Both the position numbers and the translations under genes were made by a program. A stretch of DNA of 64,000 bases, taken from NCBI RefSeq assembly GCF_900100785.1, contig NZ_FNCP01000002.1, positions 1 through 64,000 on the forward strand, written 5' to 3'. Shown here in pieces: positions 18,843 through 26,954 of this stretch (the stretch's first letter is position 1; each line of letters opens with the position of its first letter). The stretch is from Desulfosporosinus hippei DSM 8344 (GTDB lineage: Bacteria > Bacillota > Desulfitobacteriia > Desulfitobacteriales > Desulfitobacteriaceae). The notes beneath the pieces were generated by a model. The model was not told the DNA's origin. It searched no databases and was given only the letters and a program-made list of their open reading frames with translations.

Positions 18843-19655
18843 GTGAAAAAAGTATCATGGTTATTAGTATTAAGTTTTAGTTTGTTGATCATCTTATCTA
18901 GTGTAGGTTGTAATGCGAATAATGCCGCCCAATCGCCAGAAAAAACTACTCAGGTAGAACCTGTAGAAATCATGGTGTCGGCTGCGGCAAGTCTGCAAAA
19001 TTCGCTAACTGAACTGCAAAAGGACTATGCTCAGAAAAAACCCGAAGTGAAGCTTACCTTTAACTTTGGAAGTTCAGGAACTCTCCAACAACAAATTGAG
19101 CAGGGTGCGCCGGCTGATCTTTTTATTTCTGCTGGGAAATCTCAAATGGATGCTTTGGGGCAAAAAGATTTGCTGGTTAAAGAAAGCAGAATCGATTTAC
19201 TGGGGAATGACTTAGTTCTTGTTACGGGAAAGGAAGACAAGAAGGTAACCTCTCTAGAAGATCTGGCTAAAGCGGATGTAGGAAAAATTAGTATCGGCAC
19301 TCCTGAATCTGTGCCTGCCGGAAAATATGCGCAGGAAGCTTTGACAAGCCTCAAGCTTTGGGATCAATTAACTCCTAAGTTTGTCTTGGCTAAGGATGTA
19401 ACCCAAGTCTTAAACTATGTAGAAACAGGTAATGTGGACGCGGGCTTGGTATACCAATCCGATGCTCAGGGGTCAGATAAAGTGAAAGTCGTTATGGCTC
19501 TTCCAGAGAGCAGCCACAAGCCCATTGTATACCCCGCGGCGATTATCTCAGCTACCAAAAATCAACAAGCTGCAGAAGACTTTTTAAATTACTTACAGAG
19601 TTCGGATGCTCAGAAAGTCTTTACCCAATACGGATTTAAGTCGATAGCAAAGTAA
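18843..19655 (+). CDS. modA: Molybdate/tungstate ABC transporter substrate-binding lipoprotein
   Basis: 270 residues. A lipoprotein signal peptide ends in LSSVGC, so the protein is membrane-anchored outside the cell. The ModA fold shows VSAAASLQNSLTEL (oxyanion site serine), NFGSSGTLQQQIEQGAPADL, and ETGNVDAGLVYQSDA. It captures MoO4/WO4 and delivers it to ModB. The GTG at 18843 is preceded by GAGGAGGAG at good spacing; another GTG lies at 18822. It is followed by its own modB and modC. A paralogue is at 23214. Which of the two prefers molybdate or tungstate cannot be told. Confidence 0.93.
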   Translation: MKKVSWLLVLSFSLLIILSSVGCNANNAAQSPEKTTQVEPVEIMVSAAASLQNSLTELQKDYAQKKPEVKLTFNFGSSGTLQQQIEQGAPADLFISAGKSQMDALGQKDLLVKESRIDLLGNDLVLVTGKEDKKVTSLEDLAKADVGKISIGTPESVPAGKYAQEALTSLKLWDQLTPKFVLAKDVTQVLNYVETGNVDAGLVYQSDAQGSDKVKVVMALPESSHKPIVYPAAIISATKNQQAAEDFLNYLQSSDAQKVFTQYGFKSIAK

Positions 19656-19821
19656 AGTTGTTCAGTGAAGCTGAACATTGAGGCTTCTGGTATGATACCC
19701 TCCAGTGATCCGCAGTACTGGTTAAAGTGCTTGGCGCAGAAGGAGGGGATCGCCTTCCTGAAGAACTTACCCATACTTATTAAGCAGGGGCCTGAAAACT
19801 GGACAAAGTGCGGTGAGCCTT
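19656..19821 (+). other. modA-modB intergenic leader
   Basis: This 166-nt gap is unusually long for an operon. It contains a hairpin GTTCAG-tgaag-CTGAAC at about 19660 and a CCCTCC...GGAGGG pairing (about 19697 and 19742). I do not recognise the Moco-type blocks seen at 21.2 and 25.0 kb. It may be a degenerate or different RNA element. Confidence 0.3.
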
Positions 19822-20514
19822 ATGGATTTTAGCTTTATTCCGATTATTTTATCCTTAAAAGTTGCCTTCGCAGCCGTTATTATTGTGACTTGTACTTCCA
19901 TACCACTAGCCGGGTTGATGGCCAAGAGGGAGTTTTTGGGCAAGGATGTCGTCGAGTCAATTATTACCTTACCTTTGGTATTACCGCCTTCAGTTATTGG
20001 TTTTATGCTACTTTTTGTTTTTGGCAAGAATGGCCCTGTAGGAAAGCTGCTAGAACAATGGTTCCATACCAGAATCGTCTTTACCTTGGCAGGAGCTGTT
20101 GTTGCGGCTGCCGTTGTCGCTTTGCCTTTAATGTATCAATCTGTGAAGGTAGCAATGGAGAATGTGGACCCAAACCTCGAAAAGGCTGCCCGTACATTAG
20201 GGGCTAAAGAGCTAAGAATATTCTTTACCATCACTCTGCCTTTGGCTTGGAATGGAATTGTGGCGGGCTTAGTATTGGCTTTTGCTCGCTCCTTGGGGGA
20301 ATTTGGTGCAACGTTGATGATTGCTGGGAATATCCCGGGTAAGACTCAAACAATGCCGTTAGCTATCTACTTTGCCAATGAATCAGGGGATACAAGGCAA
20401 GCAAGTATATTGGTTATAATTATGACAGTGTTTAGTTTTATGGTGATTTATGGGCTAAACCGTTGGGGGAAAGGCTCCCAGAAGGATAGGAAAGGGGGCG
20501 GGGACCATGCTTAA
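19822..20514 (+). CDS. modB: Molybdate ABC transporter permease
   Basis: About 230 residues with five or more membrane helices. The EAA loop reads AARTLGAKELRIFFTITLPL, the contact site for the ATPase, and ARSLGEFGATLMIAGNIPGK is a ModB signature. The ATG at 19822 follows GGTGAG; an in-frame GTG at 19813 is an alternative. The 3' end overlaps modC by 8 nt. It pairs with the upstream lipoprotein and downstream ATPase to form the first complete importer. Confidence 0.92.
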   Translation: MDFSFIPIILSLKVAFAAVIIVTCTSIPLAGLMAKREFLGKDVVESIITLPLVLPPSVIGFMLLFVFGKNGPVGKLLEQWFHTRIVFTLAGAVVAAAVVALPLMYQSVKVAMENVDPNLEKAARTLGAKELRIFFTITLPLAWNGIVAGLVLAFARSLGEFGATLMIAGNIPGKTQTMPLAIYFANESGDTRQASILVIIMTVFSFMVIYGLNRWGKGSQKDRKGGGDHA

Positions 20515-21193
20515 GGCACATTTTGAAAAAAAGTTGCCCTCTTTTGATCTGGAAGCAGATATTTCCTTGAGTAACGGAATCCTTGCTTTGGTCGGTCCCT
20601 CCGGAGCTGGCAAAACCACGATCCTGCAGTGCATCGCAGGCCTGCAGACTCCTTCTCAGGGCGAGATTAAGATCAATGATAAAGCCGTTTTTTCTTCTGA
20701 GCAGGGCATAAATGTTCCTATCAGAAATCGGCGTATAGGGTATGTTTTTCAGGACTATGCTCTCTTTCCGCACATGACTGTAGAAAAGAATGTAATGTAC
20801 GGTATGCCCAAAAAAGATAATAGCCCTAACAAGGTTTTAACCGTTTCCAATGTATTAGAAATGCTGAAGATTGAACATCTCCGGCAGCGCTATCCCAACC
20901 AGATTTCCGGGGGGGAAAAACAAAGAGTCTCTTTGGCTCGTGCCTTAATGACTGAGCCAGAACTCTTATTGCTGGATGAGCCACTTTCGGCACTTGATCA
21001 AGACACGCGAAAAACACTTCAACAAGAACTGCTTAGGCTGCAAGCTCAATGGCGGATTCCCTTCATTTTAGTCACTCATGATCCACAGGAAGCAGAAATG
21101 CTTGGAGATCAGATTATTAAGCTGGATCGGGGTAAGCAAGAGACAATCAAGATGTCAGATAAGTTTAATGAAACTCTTAGGAAAATTAAATAA
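20507..21193 (+). CDS. modC: Molybdate ABC transporter ATPase, short form
   Basis: 228 residues. Walker A GPSGAGKTT, Q-loop VFQDYALFPHMT, signature ISGGEKQRVSLARAL, Walker B LLLLDEPLSALD, H-loop VTHD. It ends right after the ATPase core and lacks the C-terminal TOBE (molybdate-sensing) domain that longer ModC proteins carry, unlike the paralogue at 22136. It overlaps modB and has an AAAGGGGG ribosome site. Confidence 0.92.
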   Translation: MLKAHFEKKLPSFDLEADISLSNGILALVGPSGAGKTTILQCIAGLQTPSQGEIKINDKAVFSSEQGINVPIRNRRIGYVFQDYALFPHMTVEKNVMYGMPKKDNSPNKVLTVSNVLEMLKIEHLRQRYPNQISGGEKQRVSLARALMTEPELLLLDEPLSALDQDTRKTLQQELLRLQAQWRIPFILVTHDPQEAEMLGDQIIKLDRGKQETIKMSDKFNETLRKIK

Positions 21194-21196
21194 TAA

Positions 21197-21309
21197 ATCT
21201 CCGAGCCAGTTTGACCTAAGGATCAAAGTCTACGGTCGCTGGACAGGATTCTAGATCCTCAGGGTATTCTTGGAAACAGGTATGCCTTCACATTTTGAAA
21301 AGGAGTACA
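21197..21309 (+). ncRNA. Molybdenum/tungsten cofactor (Moco/Tuco) type riboswitch
   Basis: The segment shares ordered blocks with the element at 25043: CTCCGAGCC, ACCTAA, a hairpin (GGATTCTAGATCC here), CAGGGTAT, TGGAAAC, TGCCTTCAC and TTGAAAAGGAG. As I recall these are the conserved parts of the Moco RNA motif, which senses reduced molybdenum or tungsten cofactor. It starts 4 nt after modC and is followed by an intrinsic terminator, so it probably attenuates the second mod cluster. Identification is by memory of the consensus plus context. Confidence 0.78.
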
Positions 21310-21337
21310 GGTGTAATACTAGGCTACTAGTTTACTC

Positions 21338-21361
21338 AGGGCTCCCTTTTCGGGGAGCCCT
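21338..21361 (+). terminator. Moco-riboswitch expression-platform terminator
   Basis: AGGGCTCCC ttttcg GGGAGCCCT followed by ATTGTTTTG, 70 nt before modB2. Confidence 0.8.
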
Positions 21362-21432
21362 ATTGTTTTGCCTCTATGCTAGGCCAGGATTTCTAACATA
21401 TTAACTATGACTAACTCTGTAAGGGGGTTAAT

Positions 21433-22134
21433 GTGTCTTTTGATTTGATGGAGATTGACTTTGCTCCGTTAATTATATCTTTAAGAGCTGCAACAATGGC
21501 CACTATTGTAACTTTCTTTTTAGGTATTGCTGCAGCGTACTTTGTTTCAGGGTATCAGGGAAAATTTAAGGGATTGATAGACGGTGTCCTCACTCTTCCC
21601 TTGGTATTGCCACCAACCGTTTTAGGCTTTTTGTTGCTTGTTTTGTTTGGTAAGAATGGGCCCCTTGGAAAATTTCTGACAGCCATTGGAACGACGGTCA
21701 TATTCTCTTGGCCGGCTACTGTTATTGCAGCCTCAGTCGTGGCCTTTCCTTTGATGTATCGAACAGTAAGAAGTTCTTTTGAACAGATTGATCAAAATAT
21801 TATTTATGCTGCACGCACATTAGGTGTCTCGGAGTGGAAGATATTCTGGAAGATTACAATTCCGCTCTCTTGGCCGGGAGTTGCCGCAGGAACAGTCTTG
21901 GCCTTTGCAAGAGCTCTGGGGGATTTTGGTGCCACACTGATGATAGGGGGCAACATACCGGGTAAAACATTGACCATCCCTGCGGCAATCTTCTTTGCTG
22001 CCGAAAGTGGAGATATGAATAAGGCTTTACTCTGGGTGATACTTATCTTTATTATTTCACTGATTGTTATGACGTTAATGAATTATTGGACGGATTACCA
22101 ACGTAAGTTAATAATTTCAGCAGGCAGGAAATAG
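21433..22134 (+). CDS. modB: Molybdate/tungstate ABC transporter permease, second copy
   Basis: 233 residues, closely similar to the permease at 19822 through VLTLPLVLPPTVLGFLLLVL, the EAA loop AARTLGVSEWKIFWKITIPL and ARALGDFGATLMIGGNIPGK. It starts with GTG after GGGGG. It opens the second, riboswitch-led cluster whose gene order (B-C-A) differs from the first (A-B-C), so the two clusters are not a simple recent tandem copy. Confidence 0.92.
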   Translation: MSFDLMEIDFAPLIISLRAATMATIVTFFLGIAAAYFVSGYQGKFKGLIDGVLTLPLVLPPTVLGFLLLVLFGKNGPLGKFLTAIGTTVIFSWPATVIAASVVAFPLMYRTVRSSFEQIDQNIIYAARTLGVSEWKIFWKITIPLSWPGVAAGTVLAFARALGDFGATLMIGGNIPGKTLTIPAAIFFAAESGDMNKALLWVILIFIISLIVMTLMNYWTDYQRKLIISAGRK

Positions 22135-22135
22135 C

Positions 22136-23197
22136 ATGGAACTATTGGTAGATATTCAAAAAAAGCTTCTAGGATTTGAGCTGGATGTGAGTTTTGAAGC
22201 GGACAAGAATATTCTTGGACTTTTAGGCGCTTCAGGCTCAGGTAAAAGTATGACCTTGCGCTGCATCGCGGGAATTGATACTCCTGATCAGGGCAGAATT
22301 GTCCTTAACGGCAGGACATTATTTGACTCTAAGAAAGGAATAAATCTCCCCTGTCGCAAGCGAAAACTTAGTTATTTGTTTCAAAACTACGCTTTATTCC
22401 CTAATATGACGGTAGAGGAGAACATTGGCTTTGGAATTGGAGATAAAAACAGGAAGGACAGATTGGCAATTATCAGTGAGAAGGTGAAGCTGATTCAACT
22501 GGAAGGCTTAGAAAAACGCTATCCCAATCAGCTTTCCGGAGGACAGCAGCAACGTGTTGCTTTAGCCAGGGCTTTAGCGGTTGAGCCCGAGGCGCTGCTC
22601 TTGGATGAGCCCTTTTCGGCTCTGGATGATTATCTAAGAGGTCAGATGGTGAAACATTTAACCGAGAATTTGTCAGATTATCAAGGGGTTACCCTATTCG
22701 TAACCCATAACATGGACGAAGTCTATAGGATTTGCCATAAGCTAGTGGTGCTGTCAACAGGAAAGATTGAAGCAAAGGGGAGAAAGGAGGATGTATTCAA
22801 ATCTCCGCCTACACTTATAGCAGCGCAATTGACAGGTTGTAAGAATTTGTCTCAGGCAAAATACATATCACCCTTTGAATTAGAAGCCCTTGAATGGGGT
22901 GTGCGCCTAAAAACTGGATGCAAGATTTCAAATCAAATTAAAAATGTGGGTGTTCATGCACATTTGCTTGAAGTTGCCAGAGACGAAAAAGAAGATAATG
23001 TATTCAAGTGTTGGCCGAAATCTACTAGCGAGACCCCCTCCCGTACGATTGTATATCTACTTACAAAAAGCGATAAACAAGAACAGGATCACTATACTCT
23101 TCAATGGGAGATTACCAAACAAACTTGGTTAAAATTAAAGAATAAGCCTCAGCCCTGGTACCTGAAAATAAATCTCAATGATTTAATAATTTTTTAG
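22136..23197 (+). CDS. modC: Molybdate/tungstate ABC transporter ATPase with C-terminal domain
   Basis: 353 residues. Walker A GASGSGKSM, Q-loop LFQNYALFPNMT, signature LSGGQQQRVALARAL, Walker B ALLLDEPFSALDD, H-loop VTHN. About 130 extra residues (220-353) form a C-terminal regulatory region where ModC proteins have a TOBE/MOP-like oxyanion domain; similarity is weak by eye. It starts 1 nt after modB2. Confidence 0.9.
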   Translation: MELLVDIQKKLLGFELDVSFEADKNILGLLGASGSGKSMTLRCIAGIDTPDQGRIVLNGRTLFDSKKGINLPCRKRKLSYLFQNYALFPNMTVEENIGFGIGDKNRKDRLAIISEKVKLIQLEGLEKRYPNQLSGGQQQRVALARALAVEPEALLLDEPFSALDDYLRGQMVKHLTENLSDYQGVTLFVTHNMDEVYRICHKLVVLSTGKIEAKGRKEDVFKSPPTLIAAQLTGCKNLSQAKYISPFELEALEWGVRLKTGCKISNQIKNVGVHAHLLEVARDEKEDNVFKCWPKSTSETPSRTIVYLLTKSDKQEQDHYTLQWEITKQTWLKLKNKPQPWYLKINLNDLIIF

Positions 23198-23213
23198 CGG
23201 AGGGATTGTACTT

Positions 23214-24080
23214 ATGAAATTACTTAGTACTTCTAAAGCTTGTGAACCTCGTGAAACTTATAAAACGAAAGTTTCCTATACTCTGATAGCTGCTTTGTTC
23301 GGATTAATAGTCCTGTTAATGTCCGGATGTTCAAGTGCAGTTAATGAAACTCCAAAAGCGGAAGGCAGTCAGACTGAGCAACTCAAACCTATCGAACTCT
23401 TAGTATCCACTGCGCCAAGCTTGAAAGGTTCACTAGAAGAAATTAAAGGGCTCTATACAGCGAAGAATGCTCAAGTCAAACTGGTTTACAATTATGGACC
23501 ATCGGGATCACTTCAAAACCAAATTGAACAAGGTGCCGCTGCGGACATCTTTATCTCTCAGGGCAAACCGCAAATGGATGCCTTAGAGCAAAAAGGGCTA
23601 ATTAAGCAAGGGACTAGGATAAATCTATTGGGAGACGAGCTAGTGCTGATTGTTAATAAGAACAATACTAGGATTAAGAGTTTTGAAGATTTAATAAGCT
23701 CAGAGGTCAAGAAAATCGGGATTGGTGAAGCAGATTCAGTTCCGGCGGCTAAAACAACAAAGGAAACCTTAGAGACCCTGAAATTATGGGACAAGTTACA
23801 ACCAAAGTTTGTGATCGGTAAGGATTTAATGCAAATAATGACTTATGTGGAAACGGAGAATGCTGAGGCAGGTTTCGTTTGGGATACCATAGCAATTACC
23901 TCAGATAAGGTTAGGATTGTAGCAGCCGCTCCAGCTAACTCGCATAAGCCAGTGACCTTGCCGGCGGCAGTAGTTGCTTCCTCCAAAAACGGTGATGAAG
24001 CCTCAAAGTTTTTAGAATACCTGCAGAGTGATGAAGCGATGAAAATCTTTGAGAAAAATGGATTTATCAGGGGGGAATAA
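23214..24080 (+). CDS. modA: Molybdate/tungstate-binding lipoprotein, second copy
   Basis: 288 residues. The signal region is longer than in the first ModA, with about 20 polar residues before the hydrophobic helix, and the lipobox is LLMSGC. ModA-type blocks are LVSTAPSLKGSLEEI, YNYGPSGSLQNQIEQGAAAD and ETENAEAGFVWDT. The first oxyanion-binding segment differs from the other copy (TAPSL versus AAASL), as does the last (VWDT versus VYQS), which could reflect different anion preference. GGAGGG precedes the ATG. Confidence 0.9.
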   Translation: MKLLSTSKACEPRETYKTKVSYTLIAALFGLIVLLMSGCSSAVNETPKAEGSQTEQLKPIELLVSTAPSLKGSLEEIKGLYTAKNAQVKLVYNYGPSGSLQNQIEQGAAADIFISQGKPQMDALEQKGLIKQGTRINLLGDELVLIVNKNNTRIKSFEDLISSEVKKIGIGEADSVPAAKTTKETLETLKLWDKLQPKFVIGKDLMQIMTYVETENAEAGFVWDTIAITSDKVRIVAAAPANSHKPVTLPAAVVASSKNGDEASKFLEYLQSDEAMKIFEKNGFIRGE

Positions 24081-24144
24081 GCCAGACCAGTCAGTTCTTT
24101 TGTGGTGTTAGGATGATTACACCAGTTAAATTGGAGGTGTAAGG

Positions 24145-24999
24145 ATGCTTTATATTAGCGATGAGACGATTGAGAGATGGATCAAAGAGGATGTTCCGTA
24201 TATTGATTTGACAACCCTGACACTTGGCATAGGCGGAATGAAGGGAAGAATTTCGTTTAGGGCCAGGGAATTTACTGTTTTATCCGGGGTGGAGGAGGTG
24301 TTAAGGATTTTTCGCAAGCTGGGAATAACCGAGCTTCAGTCCTTACCATCAGGTACCATCGTCAATCAAGGAGATACCTTTATAATAGCTGAAGGGTTGG
24401 CAGAAAACCTACACATGGCCTGGAAAGTATCTCTGAATATTCTTGAATACTGTTCAGGTATTGCAACTAGAACAAAAAGGATGGTAGATAAAGCAAAGGC
24501 AATAAACCCGCATTCCACTGTCGTAGCTACCAGGAAATCATTTCCGGGCACCAAGGAGCTATCCATCAAATCGATTATTGCTGGAGGAGCCTATCCTCAT
24601 CGTTTAGGTCTATCTGAAACTATCTTAATTTTCAAGCAGCATGTCAATTTTCTGGGAGATATCCATAATCTGACCCAGATGATTAAGGAAATCAAAGGAA
24701 AGGCCTGTGAAAAGAAAATTATTGCAGAGGTAGAAAGCGTTGAGGATGCTCGCCTTTTGATTGAATCAGGTGTTGATGGATTACAATTTGATAAAGTCCC
24801 GGCCAAGGATCTAAAGATCATCGTCGCTGAAATCCACAGCATTAACCCTAATATTACGTTGCTTGGAGCTGGTGGGATTAATGAAGGGAATATTGAAGAG
24901 TATGCTCGAACAGGTATAGATGCGATTGTAACAACTTCCATGTATTTTGGAAAACCCTCTGATATTGGAGTGACGATGGAGAATATCCAAACTCCTTGA
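24145..24999 (+). CDS. modD: ModD, quinolinate phosphoribosyltransferase-like protein of Mo/W operons
   Basis: 284 residues with the nicotinate-nucleotide pyrophosphorylase fold: N-terminal domain (about 1-110), then a barrel with ATRKSFPGTKELSIKSII (the TRKT-like motif), IIAEVESVEDA, DGLQFDKVPAKDL and LLGAGGINEGNIEEYA. In operons with mod genes this branch is named ModD; its exact reaction in metal uptake or cofactor handling is not settled. It follows modA2 by 64 nt with GGAGGTG before the ATG. It lacks the companion nadA/nadB genes, which argues against NAD synthesis. Confidence 0.85.
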   Translation: MLYISDETIERWIKEDVPYIDLTTLTLGIGGMKGRISFRAREFTVLSGVEEVLRIFRKLGITELQSLPSGTIVNQGDTFIIAEGLAENLHMAWKVSLNILEYCSGIATRTKRMVDKAKAINPHSTVVATRKSFPGTKELSIKSIIAGGAYPHRLGLSETILIFKQHVNFLGDIHNLTQMIKEIKGKACEKKIIAEVESVEDARLLIESGVDGLQFDKVPAKDLKIIVAEIHSINPNITLLGAGGINEGNIEEYARTGIDAIVTTSMYFGKPSDIGVTMENIQTP

Positions 25000-25042
25000 T
25001 TCACTGAAGTAAAGAAGTATTTGTAAAAACTTTATAATTCAC

Positions 25043-25148
25043 TATCTCCGAGCCGAACTTACCTAAAGAGCAATTTATGGTATTTCGGCCAGGGTTTTAG
25101 CCCTCGGGCATATCTGGAAACGGATCTGCCTTCACTATTGAAAAGGAG
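25043..25148 (+). ncRNA. Second Moco/Tuco type riboswitch
   Basis: Same ordered blocks as at 21197: TCTCCGAGCC, ACCTAAAGAGCAA, a hairpin (AGGGTTTTAGCCCT), CGGGCATAT, TGGAAACGGATCTGCCTTCAC and TTGAAAAGGAGG. It precedes a terminator and the xdhC-type gene, fitting control of molybdoenzyme maturation by cofactor level. Confidence 0.8.
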
Positions 25149-25180
25149 GTGGCAGGCCTGCAAAGGTTTTATTTTGTGTG

Positions 25181-25212
25181 GGCTCCACTTTCTATGAGTG
25201 GAGCTGTTTTTT
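25181..25212 (+). terminator. Expression-platform terminator of second Moco-type riboswitch
   Basis: GCTCCACT ttctatg AGTGGAGC followed by TGTTTTTT. Confidence 0.82.
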
Positions 25213-25335
25213 ATAGATAAGATTCAGTTGGAGAACATACTGCCAGAAAAGGATATCCAGGAAGGCATGAGATCCAAATTAGCCAGGATTTTCTATATTG
25301 AGAGAAGAGAGGCAGGGGTTAGGGGGCAAGAATTT

Positions 25336-26421
25336 ATGGATAATGATGTTTTTCTGGGGCTAGTAAGGGTATTTGACCAAAACCTGGAGGCGGCCTTGAT
25401 TACTGTGACCAGTGCTCTCGGTTCGACTCCTTGCAAACCTGGGGCTAAGATGTTGGTGGATATTAACGGCACTACGACTGGTACCATCGGCGGAGGATGT
25501 GGTGAGGATGAGGCCAGGCGGGAGGCTTTCAAGGTAATCGCGTCTCGTACTTCAAAGGTCTATTATCTAAATATGGTTGCAGATGGTATTCAAGAAGAGG
25601 GAATGGTTTGTGGGGGTATCATGGGTTTATTCATCGATTATTTAGGTCATCAAAATCCCTTAGAACAAATAAATCTTAACAGGCACTATCTCTCAGCTTT
25701 AATGAGCGACAATCCTACTCTTGTAACTGTAATTGAAGCACTCGACGAACAGCTAATCGGAAAAAAGCTATTTACTAGAAGTACCGGGGATGCATTCGGG
25801 GATCTAGGCTCGGAAAAATTGAACCGAGTTGCCATAAAGAAAGCTATAGCAGGCGGGGAAAAATTGTTTCCCCAGTTAATTTGTTTTGATTCTGAGTTTG
25901 AGATCTGTGAGCCTTCCATGGCTTGTTTTCGGTTATTTATTGAGCCTCCAACAACTACTCTGCACTTGGTGATTATAGGAGCAGGTTATATCGCCCAATC
26001 ACTGGTGGCCATGGCTAAAGTTCTTGGGTATGATGTGACAGTTTTAGATGACCGCCCAGCACTTGCTAATTCTACCCGCTTTTGCTTGGCGGATAGGATT
26101 ATTTGTGATGACTTTGAACGCGGATTAGATTTTATAAATATAAATCCTCAAACCTTCATTGTGATTGTTACTAGAGGAACTTATTCGGACAAGGTGTGTC
26201 TGCGGAAAGTGATTAATCAACCAACCAGGTATATTGGTATGACTGGCAGTTATAGAAAGGTCAAAGCATTAAAATCTGAATTAGAGGAAGAAGGAATAGA
26301 TAGCGAGTCGTTACAAAAATTGTATTCTCCGATTGGTCTGAAAATAAGAGCTGAGACTCCAGCAGAAATTGCTGTAAGCATTCTCGGACAGGTAATTAAA
26401 GTGCAGAAGCAGTTGGCCTGA
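25336..26421 (+). CDS. XdhC/CoxI-family molybdoenzyme maturation protein
   Basis: 361 residues. The N-terminal XdhC_CoxI domain has GSTPCKPGAKMLVDINGTTT and GTIGGGCGE. The C-terminal Rossmann domain starts LHLVIIGAGYIAQSLVAMAK with the acidic end of beta-2 in VTVLDDRP, and includes TRGTYSDKVCLRKVI and MTGSYRKV. Family members bind molybdenum cofactor and help sulfurate or insert it into xanthine dehydrogenase-like enzymes. The ATG at 25336 has AGGGGG upstream; the frame extends to 25198, but that part overlaps the riboswitch terminator. No hydroxylase gene is adjacent, so its client is elsewhere. Confidence 0.85.
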   Translation: MDNDVFLGLVRVFDQNLEAALITVTSALGSTPCKPGAKMLVDINGTTTGTIGGGCGEDEARREAFKVIASRTSKVYYLNMVADGIQEEGMVCGGIMGLFIDYLGHQNPLEQINLNRHYLSALMSDNPTLVTVIEALDEQLIGKKLFTRSTGDAFGDLGSEKLNRVAIKKAIAGGEKLFPQLICFDSEFEICEPSMACFRLFIEPPTTTLHLVIIGAGYIAQSLVAMAKVLGYDVTVLDDRPALANSTRFCLADRIICDDFERGLDFININPQTFIVIVTRGTYSDKVCLRKVINQPTRYIGMTGSYRKVKALKSELEEEGIDSESLQKLYSPIGLKIRAETPAEIAVSILGQVIKVQKQLA

Positions 26422-26954
26422 GAAAGCTCAAGATAATTAGTGAATCTTCATCATGATAACGAGTTTATCCAAGTTACCTGGGCGGAGTTTCGGGGTATAG
26501 GCAATCTAACATTAGCAGGCACTTCCACGAGCGATGGAGGAGGTATTTCTTTGTGCTGAGCAATATTTTTCAGCGTTTAGCCTCTTAACTAATCGGTGGA
26601 AAAGGGCATAATGGCGCGAGTGGGAATTGAGTATTAAAATTTGTCTGTGCTTAATAAAGATAGTGGGGCGGTAAAAAGCTTGTTTTTCAAGCTCTTTACC
26701 GCCCCATTTTAATCGATCCGATTAAAAAAATTAGAGGTTAAGTCTCAATTTTTACAAGAGTCGGAATTGCTGTCCGCAGTATTTTTCTATATTATCAAAT
26801 AGGATACAATCTTTATTTTTTCTTTATGCTCTTTACTTAAATTTTTACATCATTTATATGTACAAAAGCACTATAATTAAGGCTGCATTTAGTATGTTTG
26901 TTTGAGTTTGTCAGACAATAATGATGTAGACCGTAAATAATGAGGGTGATAAGG
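26422..26954. other. Intergenic region after xdhC-type gene
   Basis: This 530-nt gap contains one terminator (26664-26706). A stretch at about 26446-26555 reads open in one frame (EFIQVTWAEFRGIGNLTLAG, no start or ribosome site) and may be a gene remnant I cannot name. The last 230 nt are AT-rich and presumably hold the kdpD promoter; I see no known leader RNA. Confidence 0.3.
26664..26706. terminator. Strong terminator hairpin
   Basis: TGGGGCGGTAAA pairs with TTTACCGCCCCA, with inner AGCTTG/CAAGCT, followed by four T. Confidence 0.8.

Noticed and set aside
25198-25335. N-terminal extension of the XdhC ORF
   Set aside because: Begins inside the riboswitch terminator and precedes the well-placed AGGGGG/ATG at 25336.
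26446-26555. Open stretch after xdhC-type gene
   Set aside because: No start codon, ribosome site or recognisable similarity; noted only as a possible remnant.
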